DNA of 64,000 bases, from contig CM061138.1 in NCBI GenBank assembly GCA_030789695.1, positions 179,901,051-179,965,050 of the forward strand, read 5' to 3'. The translations under genes were made by a program, and so were the position numbers. The notes below the pieces were generated by a model. It was given only the letters and a program-made list of their open reading frames with translations. It searched no databases and was not told where the DNA came from. How positions within the stretch are numbered: position 1 is the stretch's first letter; each line of letters starts with the position of its first letter. Source of the DNA: Scilla litardierei (lineage: Eukaryota > Streptophyta > Magnoliopsida > Asparagales > Asparagaceae). This document shows, one piece after another, positions 12,501 to 24,600 of this stretch.

Positions 12501-14365
12501 GAATTGTTAAGGTAGTTTCATATCCCACCTTGTCCTTATTTGACTCTGGAGCATCTCACTGTTTTCTATCTAAACGATTTGTGAACAAGCATGCCATAGT
12601 AGGCGATTCCTTTGCTGTTGGTTGGAATGTCCATATAGGGAATGAGTTTATATGTAGTGCTTCTGGTTTGCGTAATTGTCCAGTTGAGATAGGCGGGCAG
12701 GAGTTGTTTGTAGATTTTCTAGTAATTGAGATACCCATTTATGAGGCTGTGTTTGGAATGGATTGGTTAGTTATGTTTTATGCTACTATAGATTGTAGAC
12801 TAAGGAGGGTAGCTTTTCATATCCCTGACCATCCGGAGTTCGAGTTTCGTAGTGGTAGGACACTCGAACCCGTGACGTTCAGAGCAACATCAATTGAATT
12901 TCTGGAGATGGCTATGGAAGTGGAGCCAATTTTACCGAAGGTTGTACATGAGTTTTAGATGTTTTTCCAGATGATATCTTTGGACTTCCCCAATAGGTCT
13001 TTATAGTTTACTATTGACCTGATGCCAGGCACGCGCAACCGATTGCAAATCTCCATACCATATGGCCCCACCTGAGTTAGCTGAGCTTCGCAATCAGTTA
13101 ACAGATCTATCCGATAGAGGACTGATACGTCCGAGTCTATCACCATGGGGAGCGCCAATGTTGTTGGTAGATAAGAAGGATGGATCCCGGAGGATGTGCA
13201 TTGATTATATGGAATTAAACAAGGTGACTATGAAAGATAAGTACCCTCTCCCTTGGATTGATGACATTTTTGATCAGCTTGGTGGATATCGGGTGTACTC
13301 AAAGTTGGATTTACGAGTGGGTATCATCAGGTAAAGGTTCGAGGGTCTGATGTTCTGAAGACTGCATTCCGAACCTGCTATGGTCACTATGAATTCTTGG
13401 TAATGCCTTTTAGAGTTACAAATGCTCTAGCTACCTTTATGAGACGGATGAACCAAGTTTTTTTTTGAGTACTTGGATAAGTTCGTGGTAGTTTTCATCG
13501 ATGATTTCATGGTGTGCTCGAAGGATGAGAAGAGCATGCTGAGCATCTGCGAATCATGTTGAGGACTCTTTATATGCCAAGTTTAGTAAATGCCAATTCT
13601 GGTTGTACAAGGTTGCATTTCTTCGGCATGTAGTTTCTAAAGAATGAGTGTCTGTTGACCCGGATAAAGTTTCTGCGGTAGAGAGATTGCATATCCATCA
13701 GACAGTCACATAAATCAGAAGCTTCTTGGGATTAACTGGATACTATCGGAAGTTATCAGATACTTCTCTAAGATTGCCTCATCCCTGACTCACCTGACTA
13801 AGAAGGATGTTGCCTACAACTGGTCTGAGGACTGTCAGCGTGCATTTGATGAGTGGAAGCATCGAATAACAACTGATCATATTCTTACAATCCCAGATCG
13901 TTCTGGTGGGTTTGAGGTTTTCTATGATGCATCAGGTAAAGGGCTTGGCTGCGTCCTTCATTAGCATAGGTGAGTTGTAGCATATGCTTCTAGATTGTTG
14001 AAGGTGCACGAGCAGAACTATCCCACTCACGACTTTGAGCTGGCTGCAGTGATATTTGCCTTGAAGCTATGGAGACACTTCTTATTGGGTGAACATGTGA
14101 AGATTTACACCGACCATAATAGTTTGAAGTATGTCTTTACCTAGAAGGAGCTCAACATGAGGCAGCGTCGATGGCTTGAGTTGATGGCAGAATATGATAT
14201 CGATCTGCAATATCATCCTGGGAAGGTTAACATGGTACCTGATGCCCTTAGTCGACTTCCGACCATGATGAGGTTAACTTCTCAGCCACAACTTCGTTGG
14301 GTACTACGGCATATTGAGATAGATGTTATACTTCCAGGAGAGAAGAATATTGTGTTTGGTCTGCA
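12501..14365 (+). pseudogene. pol remnant (protease, RT, RNase H) of + strand Tekay-like element
   Basis: The protease has the catalytic LFDSGAS motif near 12540. The RT segment begins about 13062 with [13 protein letters not shown] and includes [20 protein letters not shown]; frameshifts near 13330 and 13460 and several stops break it, including one next to the catalytic loop. RNase H is recognisable at about 13900-14150 ([26 protein letters not shown]) but has TAG codons at 13962 and 14142. The chromovirus-type linker ([18 protein letters not shown]) follows, then homology stops near 14365. Integrase, chromodomain and 3' LTR are missing, so this element is truncated as well as mutated. Confidence 0.85.
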
Positions 14366-15240
14366 GATTCGATTTTTGGCAAAATACAATTTTGATATGA
14401 ACATACAATTTTTTTGCCCTAAATTGATGCACATACCTCCACAATATGGTAAGAATTGATGCATACCAAGAATTGATGCACATATCAAATATGTTCTTGA
14501 CGTCCAAATATGGAGGAGTAATATGTTCTTGCATGTTGTGTGCAATGAGTAAAAAGTGATGTACATACCAAAATTATTCACCGCGTACACCGTGCTAAAA
14601 TTTTGCATGTTGTGCGCGGTGAGTAAAAAGTGATGCACATCTCAAAAATTACTCACCACGCACAATAAGAAATTTTTTGCCTGGTGTACGTGTGAGTAAA
14701 AAACGATGCACATACCAAAATTATCACTGTACACAACAGTCAAATTTTTGATTGCTGTGCGCAGTGAGTAATTTTGATATGTGCATCACTTTTTACTCGC
14801 AGCACACAACAGAGAGCAATGGAATTTCAAATATTTTCTTTCCATCCAACAGAGATCTGACTATTTCTTGAAGGATTTTCGTGACCTAAAATTGTTCGTG
14901 TAGCGAAATCGTTCGTGCCCTAAAATTGTTTTGCGAGATCGTCACCTTTAAGGTTTGTCATACCCTAAAATTGTTCGAAATAAACCAACCACGACTTCAG
15001 ATCATCCTCCAGTAGGTCTGCTTATGTAATAAATTTTTAAATGAATTAAACTGAATTATACAATGTTATGTAATAGCTTTGTTTTCGCATAAGAAAGTAG
15101 GAAACCAATTTAGGGTTTTTTGACTTATGGGTATTTGCGGTATTTTTGGTTGTGCACAAATCAAAAAGTAAATTAATATTATTTAATTGATTTGTTGCCA
15201 CTTCCTTTCACATCCACTCACACACCCATTCTTTTTTTTT
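14366..15240. other. Intergenic region upstream of prohibitin, with foldback repeats
   Basis: AT-rich DNA between the truncated retroelement and the host promoter. It holds the repeat cluster at about 14450-14830 and a set of CCTAAAATTGTTCG words at 14887-14985. I see no gene. It may include distal promoter elements of prohibitin, but nothing specific can be supported. Confidence 0.5.
14450..14830. repeat. Foldback-like cluster of about 70-bp repeats
   Basis: A module containing GTAAAAAGTGATGCACATA, CAAAATTACTCACC and GCACAACA is repeated in direct orientation (around 14545, 14620, 14690) and then inverted. The unit 14612-14660 pairs with 14757-14806, so the RNA or single-stranded DNA could fold into a long hairpin. 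It lies about 0.4-0.8 kb upstream of the prohibitin TATA box. No coding capacity and no clear transposon ends were found. Confidence 0.7.
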
Positions 15241-15270
15241 CATTTGTCCCCACTTCCTTTCACATTTGCC

Positions 15271-15278
15271 ATATATAA
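15271..15278 (+). promoter_or_regulatory. Candidate TATA box of prohibitin
   Basis: ATATATAA lies 235 bp upstream of the prohibitin start codon, in a context CCATATATAACC. A transcription start about 30 bp downstream would give a 5' leader of roughly 200 nt. This is positional inference. Confidence 0.5.
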
Positions 15279-15466
15279 CCGAGTTTTCTCATAGGAATAA
15301 AAACCGGTTGTTGCCATTTGGTTGACTGGAGCCGGGTTCGGTTGGTTCGAACCAGAAGTTATTCACCCGAATAGTCCATAAATCGGCGTTTTTCGGCGCC
15401 GAGACAAAAGCAAAACCCTGGCGCCCTCTCAAGTCTTTCTCCATTTCTAGGGTTTTAGGAGGAGGA

Positions 15467-15493
15467 ATGGAAATTAAATCATTCCCTGCATGA
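15467..15493 (+). CDS. Upstream ORF in the prohibitin leader (8 codons)
   Basis: ATG at 15467 opens a frame MEIKSFPA that stops at 15491-15493, 12 nt before the main start at 15506. Its start context (GGAATGG) is fair. If the leader is unspliced, ribosomes would meet it first, so it could lower prohibitin translation. No evidence beyond position. Confidence 0.35.
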   Translation: MEIKSFPA

Positions 15494-15505
15494 GATCGGT
15501 TCCAG

Positions 15506-15673
15506 ATGAACTTTAAGAACGTGAAGGTCCCAGGCTCGGGCTCAGCCGGAACCATCGTGAAGGTCGCTGTCCTAGGCGGAGCCGCCGCTTACGCCGCCCT
15601 CAACAGCCTCTACAACGTCGATGGTGGCCACCGAGCCATCGTCTTCAACCGGATCCAAGGCATCAAGGACAAG
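15506..15673 (+). CDS. PHB: Prohibitin exon 1 (56 codons)
   Basis: It begins ATGAACTTTAAGAACGTG and ends at GGCATCAAGGACAAG before GTCCGT. It encodes the N-terminal membrane anchor and the conserved [14 protein letters not shown] motif. The intron that follows, 15674-15750, is only 77 bp and ends TTTGGTGCAG. Confidence 0.93.
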
Positions 15674-18600
15674 GTCCGTTAAAAAAAATTTCTATATCCC
15701 GAATTGTGCGCTTCATTTTTAGTCGCTTTGTGTTGTGGGATTTGGTGCAGGTTTATCCCGATGGCACGCATTTGATGATTCCGTGGTTCGAGAGGCCTAT
15801 AATTTATGATGTCCGTGCCCGTCCCCACCTCGTCGAGAGCACTTCCGGCAGCCGTGATCTGCAAATGGTAATAAAAGCTTTTCTTTGATAAGTTTGCATA
15901 GCTCGGATAAGATGAAGTAATATGATTGCAGCTTGTGAGGTTCCTTAAATGAGGTTGCTGGAACTTGAAAGCGGCATAATCTTGTTTGTTTAACGATGTT
16001 ATCCAATTTAGTGGCGTATTTTATCAGTTCAGATAGCTTGCTTGGAAATTTCTTACTGGAGTTCTGTTTAAGAAGGCGTGAATGAAAGGTAAAGAAGGGC
16101 CACCAAAGATACTATTTGGAGAAGAGAAAATTTTAGAAATTATTTGGGAAACTAGAAAGACTGTATCCAATTCATATTTAGAAATCACAGTTACTTAAGG
16201 AAGAATGTCATAAATGTAAGTGGTTTTGGCTTGATATGGCCAAATATCCGGTACCTGACCTGATAGTTTGTTGATGATTTTCCTCAACCGAATGACCGAG
16301 TCTCACATGTCCATTGAGAGAATCAATGGTCAATTGAGGAAATTTCGGGGACGGCTGCAGTGGTGGAGGATATGGCGGTGACCATATATATAGGTAAGCG
16401 TGTTTCTCTTCTAAAGTATCAAGATGTCAGCTGTAACGACCGGTTTTTGTAATGACAATGATATGAATAATATTGGATGTTTCCCCTCTTTGTGTGCTTT
16501 TCCCCGTTAGAAGTTCTTACGATTAGCTTCATAGCGTCTTAATTTTAGAGCTAGAGTGATCCTAGAGGCCATAGGAATCTTCCCGACGCTTCGCACTTCG
16601 TTTCGGCACTTTTGGTGCACTTTAGTCGGTTCATGAAGGAGAGCCAACCGACTAGATTGCCATCTAGTCGGTCGGCAACACTTCACAGACCGACTAGTTC
16701 ATCTTAATAATTTCAGCTAAGTTACTGTTTACGTTTAGTCGGTCTAAGCACATTCTTCGACCGACTAGTTCCCAAATTAGTCGGTTAGAACTTGTACTCA
16801 GACCGACTAATTCTGAGTTCTTCTGTACAGCCGAGTTACTGTTTATAGTTAGTCGGTCAAAGAACATCTTCCGACCGGCTAGTTTCCAAACTAGTCGGTT
16901 AGAATTCCTTCTCCGACCGACTAACTCTCAGTACTTAATATCCATCTAATTTTACCCTTAGTCGGTCTATGAACAATCACCGACCGACTAGTTCCCAGAC
17001 TAGTCGGTCGACGGGCCTTCGCAGACCGACTAAATCTGTCTACCATGTACCGACCCTGTTCACTGTTTGCTTTTAGTCGGTCTCAATTGGACGACCGACT
17101 GACTAGTTTCCAAACTAGTCGGTCGACTACTCTTCACTGACCGACTAGTTTGCCCAGTAACCCTAGGTTAAGTCGTAGCCGCCGCTATTTCTTTCTATTT
17201 AAACCCTCGACCATTTCTATTCTTTCTTCACTTCTCCAAGCCAACCTTCTTCCCCAATCATCCCCCAACCTTCCTCTTACCATTCTTCATCCTCCCGTGC
17301 TCCCTCTCACCTTCCATTGCACCGGCACCACCCCGTAGGCCGCCGGCCGACCCCAAAAACCCTAAAATCTCCTTTTGCTCCAGATTTTCCCGACGAACCT
17401 CAATCTCCAGATCTGTAGCATTTCCGCGGCGAGGAATTCTTTCAACTGTAGTTCTTCGGGATCGCTTCTTCCGTTGCCGTGCTAGATCCGATTTGGCGAC
17501 GGCAATCCGGAATCCAGCGAGATCTTCTCCTACTGCAGATCCGTAGGCATCTCGATCTTCGCTTCGTAAACGGTTAGTGACCTACCTTTAATTTCCCGTA
17601 ACCCACACTGTAAATTAGAAAACCCTAATTAAAAATGGATTATTAGACGTTATAGGATTCCAATACAAAACTGGTTTAGAACTCTCAAATCTGATTTTCT
17701 GTTTTGCCATAACAGCGAACCCAAATCCCCGTAGAATAGTGATCTTGACTCGACGATCAACAACCTCGGTACCAGGCAAGTGAAACTTGCCAACCTTGTT
17801 TTAGGCCATGTTTTTAGGCCATTATCTTGTTAGCGTGAAAGAGACTAGACTGTGAAATGATAGCGGTCTAGGCGCAAATTCAAATTCTAGCTTGACAACG
17901 AAGCTAGAATTTCCCTTGTCATGTCATGTCATACATTTGCCTGTCATGTTTAATTTTCTTTAACGGTACGCAATTTCATTTCGAATAATTTTCATGTGCA
18001 TCCATTTTATATATCATGTTTGCATGTTGCATCGTAGCACACGCTACAAATCCTTGTACAAATCCGTGTTTCCGTGTTACCGGCTAGGCACCCGTTATGC
18101 GGGCATAGCCCTACGCCATCCTTGTTAAAAACACTTCCTGGCTCGTGATTCAGAAGCGAGCATTCCGTGTTTGGGGGTAATGCCCTGGCTCGATACACGT
18201 GGAGGGGTAGGGATAAACGGTCACTTGAGCGTAAGAGTTGGCCCGTACAGCCACTCTATCCAAAGGGCGGAATCTCTGTGCACGACATGCTTACATACTT
18301 GTACTTGTCCTTGTCAATGTCAATCGTTTCCATGCCATGTTTACTTGCCATGCTATAATCCATGTCATGTTAAAACTGCTGTTTACTTTACTTGCTGCTC
18401 TTGTTGCATAATATGTCATGTCATACTATACTCTAGAACTGCTAAGTTGTTTTCACTTTCTTTTGTTTCCTTGCACAAAGTCTTGTAGACTTTGCTGACA
18501 TGTGCCCCTTCTCTTTGGGTGACGCATGTTAGTTGCTGAGTCAGAGATTGCTGTTGAGGGCGACGAGTTCGTGGAGTTTGTGCCCGATCCCGTTGCTGAC

Positions 18601-21600
18601 ATTGAGTACGAGGACCCCGGTGACCAGTCCTAGTGTTCCTTCACAGTTCTCCCTTTTAGTTGTGGTTGTTGTCGGTGAGTAGCACCGTTTGTTGTTAGTT
18701 TCTTTGTTGGCCATGCTGGGCCTTTTCTTTTAAACTCTTTTTGTTTGCCGGGTGGCATTTCTGGTTGTTGAAATTATATCTGGACTCTGAGATGAATAAT
18801 TTTATTTATTTTTCGTCTCTTTCTATTATTGTTATCTTTGCTCCGATGTCACATTACAGGGACCTGCATGTATTTTATGTTGATTGACGCTTATCGGACT
18901 TGCGGCTTTGTAGCTTCAAGTCTGAGCGGGCCTTCTCACGCTTCGCCTCCATATTTTTGGGAAGCGGGGCGTGACAGGTTTTGTTGGTGGCCCATACAGG
19001 TCCAATCTCTGAAACTGTGACCTAATCGGAACAACGATAAGAATTATAGAATGTCCGATAAATAATTTCGACACCGAGTCATAAGGCTGAGAGTCTAACT
19101 TATTTCGTTTTCTGTGTCATTAGATGGCTGGAAGACGGAATACCCGTGCTGGTGGTGGCGTGCCCCCTCGCGTCGAGGAGCCGGATCGGGAGCCCACCAA
19201 CGGGGAGATTATGCGGATGATGCATCAGATGATGCAGGTGCAGCAGGGGATGCTGCAGAATGCCCGGAATGTTCCGCCTGCTCGAGTAGCGCAGCCTGTC
19301 CAGAATGTCCCTCGCTTCGAGCCAGTAGCGAAGCAGTTTCGGGAGCTGGGTCCCGCTTACTTTGATAGGACCGAAGGACCCCTAGCTGCGGATGAGTGGA
19401 CTAGGAACTTGGAGGACAACTTGAAGATGTCGAAGGTCGACCCGACTGGATGGGTTGACTTGGCGAAGAGGCAGCTTAAAGATAATGCTCGGAACTGGTG
19501 GGATGCCGAGGAGGAGATGCTGGAGGAGCCGATATCTTGGGCTACTTTCAAGTCCAGATTCGATGAGGAGTACTTTCCGAAGGCTGCCAGGAGGGAGATG
19601 GCGCAGCGCTTCATCGACCTGAAGCAGGGGAGCTTGACGGTGGACCAGTACCACCAGGAGTTCACCAGGCTGAGTCGTTTCGCACCGAAGATGGTGCAGG
19701 ATGCTGATGAGAGAGCCCAGAGGTTTCTGCAGGGGCTTTCTTTGGATCTTCAGAGCTTTGTGACTTCTTCTGATTTGGAGTCCTATCAGAAGGTGCTGGT
19801 TGCGGCGAAGAGGCAGGAGCTGATTGTGAACCAAAAGAGAGGATGTGCTTCTGGAGCTGGGAAGAGGCCTGTGGAGCAGGCCAGGGTAGTGATGAGACCA
19901 GGGTTCAGGCCCAATCAGCCGGTGCAGTTCAAGAGGCCCGGAGGACCTCCTACTTTGAAGACTTACCATTTCTGTGGCAAGACTGGGCATGTCAAGGATC
20001 AGTGCCGGAAGATGTTGGGGCAGTGTTTGGTTTGTGGTGATCCTGCGCATACCATGAAGGACTGCCTGAAGTCCAAGTAGCCGTGGAAGGGACCTGTTGC
20101 AGCTCAGCCGTTGCAGCAGAGTGCGCCTGTACCTGCTGGACGTGGAGCGCCTCTCGTACCGCAGAGGCAGGCTTTTCAGCAGGCCGTTCAGCCAAGGAGG
20201 CAGGCTTTTCTGATGACTGCAGTCGAGGCTGAGGCGGTGGATGAGGTTATTGCAGGTAACTCTCAATCTAGTTGTTCTTTTCTTAGTTAGTCTTGTTGTT
20301 GGAAATTTGTTTGGTTGTTTGTTATGTATGCTAGAATAGAATTTGATCGTTAGATTGCCCGTTAGGTGTGATTTTGGTTTGCACATTTCCTGCACGAGTT
20401 CTCTTCGACTCTGGTGCATCGATGTGCATTATTTCCCGGAGCTTCGTGGAGAAGCATTCCTTCTCGACGTCCCCTCTTTCCAAGAGTTGGAATATCGTTA
20501 CGGGGAATGGCGTGGTCTCGATGCATCGTGGTTGCAATTCTTGCCCTTTGGTGGTCTGTGGACATGAGCTCTACGCTGATTTCATCGTCCACGACATCAT
20601 CAACTATGATGCCGTCTTAGGGATGGACTGGCTCGGGAGTTTCTACGCCACGATCGATTGTCGGAGGAAGAAGGTGGTGTTCGAGATTCCTGGACATCCG
20701 GTGTTTGAGTTCAGCCGTGGCAGCAGTTCGCTTGGTCCGGTCAGGTTTCGGGCTAAGCCGGTGGAGATCGTTGCTTTGCAGATGGAGCAGTGTCGACCTG
20801 CGGTAGTGCGTGACTTCGACAACGTCTTCCCTAAGGAGATGTCTGGATTGCCGCCCGATCGAGCTCTCGAGTTTTCGATCGATCTCATTCCGGGAGCGCA
20901 ACCCATTTCGAAGGCGCCGTATCGTATGGCACCAGCAGAATTGGAGGAATTGCGGAATCAGCTGGACGAACTTCTTCAGAAGGGTTACATTAATCCCAGT
21001 GTGTCTCCGTGGGGAGCACTGGTCTTGCTGGTAAAGAAGAAGGACGGTTCGCGTCGCATGTGTGTGGACTATCGGGAGTTGAATGCGGTGACCGTCAAGA
21101 ATCGTTATCCGTTACCTCGTATTGATGATATTTTTGATCAGCTGGGAGGATCGAGTGTATTCTCTAAGCTGGATCCGAGGAGTGGTTATCACCAGCTGAA
21201 GGTGAGGAAGGAAGATGTTCTGAAGACAGCGTTCAGAACGAAGTATGGATACTACGAGTTCGTGGTTATGCCTTTTGGTGTAACCAATGCACCCACAGTT
21301 TTTATGAATCTGATGAATCCGATCTTCTATGACTTTTTAGACAAGTTTGTCGTTATCTTCATTGACGACATTCTGATCTACTCGAAGTCAGAGGAGGAGC
21401 ATGCGTCGCACTTGAGGACAATATTGGAGATCTTGAGGAGGCATCGGTTGTATGCTAAGTATTCCAAGTGCGAGTTTTGGCTGGACAGAGTTGCTTTTCT
21501 CGGGCATGTGGTGACTGGAGATGGTATTTCGGTGGACCCTGAGAAGATCAAGGCTATCAGGGAGTGGCCTGTTCCGCGGTCAGCGTCTGAGATCCGGAGT

Positions 21601-24600
21601 TTCCTGGGATTGGCTGGTTATTACCGGCGGTTCATTAAGGACTTCTCCCGTATTGCCGAGCCGATGACCAGACTGACGCGGAAGGATGTATCTTTTGTTT
21701 GGTCTGATGACTGTGAGAAGGCTTTTGGTGTTCTGAAGGAGAGGCATACGACTGCCCCTGTTCTTGCTGTGCCTGATCGGAGTGGAGGATTCGAGATCTT
21801 TTGCGATGCTTTTGGCAAGGGTCTCGGTTGTGTATTGCATCAGCATGGTCACGTGGTTGCGTATGCTTCTCGTCAGCTTAAGGCTCATGAGAAGAATTAC
21901 CCGACGCACGATTTGGAGTTGGCTGCTGTCGTGTTTGCGCTGAAGATTTGGAGGCACTTCCTGCTGAGTGAGAAGGTGAAGATTTTCACCGATCACAAAA
22001 GCTTGAAGTACATTTTTACTCAGAAGGAGCTCAACATGCGATAGCGTCGATGGTTGGAGCTCATGGCGGATTATGAGATTGATCTGCAGTATCACCCTGG
22101 CAAAGTGAATGTGGTTCCTGATGCGTTGAGTAGACTTCCGGGGGTGATGTTGACTTCGCAGTGGAGATTGTAGTAGGATTTTTGCGAGTCCGGTATTGAG
22201 ATTGTTCTGCCTGGAGAGGTCTCCTCGTTGATGTGTATGCAGATACAGTCGACGATCGTGGATAGGACCAAGGCTGGGCAGGCTGGAGACCCGAAGTTGG
22301 TGAAGATTCGGGGGCTGGTGGAAGCCGGTCTGCGGACTGATTTCTTGATTCATGAGGATGGCTCGTTGAGATTTGGAGCCAGGTTGTGTGTGCCAGCTGG
22401 AGACATCAGAGAGGAGCTGTTGGTGGAGGCACACAGTTCGCCGTATTCTGTGCATCCTGGTGGGACCAAGATATACAAGGATCTACGCTTAAACTTTTGG
22501 TGGCATGGTATGAAGAGGAGTGTGGCTCGGAGTGTAGCCAAGTGTATGGTTTGCCAGCAGGTAAAAGCGGAGTATCAGTGTACGGCAGGGTTGTTACAAC
22601 CGCTTTCGATTCCGGAGTGGAAATGGCAACACATCACTATGGACTTCGTGACTGGACTATCTCGGAGTCCGAAGCAGAATGACGCGATTTGGGTGATCGT
22701 AGACCGATTGACCAAATCCGCGCACTTTATTCCTTTCCGAGTAGGACAGTCTACGGAGGCGCTAGCGAGGATATATATGGAGGTAAATCTTTTTACTCTC
22801 TGTTTTTATTTCCTTTTCCAGTTTAGATAGTGATGTAACGTGAATCGTGCAGGAGATCGTACGACTTCACGGAGTCCCTGTGAGTATCGTGTCGGACAGA
22901 GACACGAGATTCACGTCTCAGTTTTGGCAGAGTCTGCAGAAGAGTTTGGGTACGAGTCCGAGTTTTAGCACGGCGTACCATCCACAGACGGATGGCCAGT
23001 CCGAGAGGACGATCCAGATCTTGGAGGACATGCTGAGGGCGTGTTTGTTGGACTTTAAGGGATCCTGGGAGGATCATCTCCACCTTGTGGAGTTTGCCTA
23101 CAATAACAGCTAGCAGGCGAGTATTGGCATGGCGTCTTTTGCTGCGCTATATGGGAAGAAATGTCGATCGCCACTGAGCTGGGATGACATTGGAGATCGG
23201 GAGCTGTTAGGACCTGAGATGATCGTGGAGGCTGTGGATGTTGTGAGGAACATACGGGAAAGGCTGCGGATTGCTCAGGACCGTTTCAAGCATTGGGCTG
23301 ATGCTAAACGACGTCCGTTGGAGTTTCAGCCAGGTGACCATGTGTTCCTGAAGATTTCCCCGAATCGAGGAGTGATTCGCTTTGGGAAACGTGGGAAGCT
23401 GAGCCCGAGATACATTGGACCGTTTGACGTTCTGGAGAGAGTTGGCGAGGTAGCCTACCGCTTAGCCTTGTCGCCATTTTTGGAAGGAGTTCACGATGTC
23501 TTCCATGTGTCGCAGCTTCGTCGGTACATCAGTGATCCGTCTCACGCTGTGGATTTCTCGGAGATCACTGTTCGCCCCGATCTGACGTATGACCAGCAGC
23601 CAGTGCAGATTTTGGACAGACGTCACAAGTCACTTCGGAACAAGACCGTCGATCTTGTTAGGGTGATGTGGCGACACGGTTCGTCAGGAGAGTCTACTTG
23701 GGAGAGAGAAGACGAGATGAGAGAGCGTTACTCACTCTTGTTCCCTGACATGTGAGTGTTAGGAAATTCCGAGGGCGGAATTTTCTTAAGGTGTGGAGGA
23801 TGTAACGACCGGTTTTTGTAATGACGATTATATGAATAATATTGGATGTTTCCCCTCTTTGTGTGCTTTTCCCCGTTAGAAGTTCTTACTATTAGCTTCA
23901 TAGCGTCTTAATTTTAGAGCTAAAGTGATCCTAGAGGCCATATGAATCTTCCCGACGCTTCGCGCTTCGTTTCGGCACTTTTGGTGCACTTTAGTCGGTT
24001 CATGAAGGAGAGCCAACCGACTAGATTGCCATCTAGTCGGTCGGCAATACTTCACAGACCGACTAGTTCATCTTAATAATTTCAGCTAAGTTACGGTTTA
24101 CGTTTAGTCGGTCTAAGCACATTCTTCGACCGACTAGTTCCCAAACTAGTCGGTTAGAACTTGTACTCAGACCGACTAATTCTGAGTTCTTCTGTACAGT
24201 CGAGTTACTGTTTATAGTTAGTCGGTCAAAGAACATCTTCCGACCGGCTAGTTTCCAAACTAGTCGGTTAGAATTCCTTCTCCGACCGACTAACTCTCAG
24301 TACTTAATATCCATCTAATTTTACCCTTAGTCGGTCTATGAACAATCACCGACCGACTAGTTCCCAGACTAGTCGGTCGACGGGCCTTCGCAGAGCGACT
24401 AAATCTGTCTACCCTGTACCGACCCTGTTCACTGTTTGCTTTTAGTCGGTCTCAGTTGGACGACCGACCGACTAGTTTCTAAACTAGTCGGTCGACTACT
24501 TTTCACTGACCGACTAGTTTGCCCAGTAACCCTAGGTTAAGTCGTAGCCGCCGCTATTTCTTTCTATTTAAACCCTCGACCATTTCTATTCTTTCTTCAC

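Larger units (their letters stand above)
16432..18976 (+). repeat. 5' LTR of the intron-2 Tekay element
   Basis: Starts TGTAACGACCGG and ends GGGCGTGACA. The hairpin array (16623-17148) occupies U3, followed by a TATA-like TATTTAAA at 17196-17203 and a long R-U5 with pyrimidine-rich leader DNA. Several short ORFs within recur in the 3' LTR and are not genes. Confidence 0.95.

Noticed and set aside
16623..17148. CRISPR-like array (short repeats with spacers of constant length)
   Set aside because: The repeats are inverted, paired and located in LTR U3 of plant elements, and all four LTRs share the same loops and linkers. No cas genes; eukaryotic context.
19382..20419. Long minus-strand ORF of 345 codons
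   Set aside because: It is a shadow of the gag frame on the + strand, which has clear capsid and zinc-knuckle motifs; the shadow has no recognisable domain.
21580..22455. Minus-strand ORF of 291 codons
   Set aside because: Antisense shadow of RT, RNase H and integrase of the intron-2 Tekay element.
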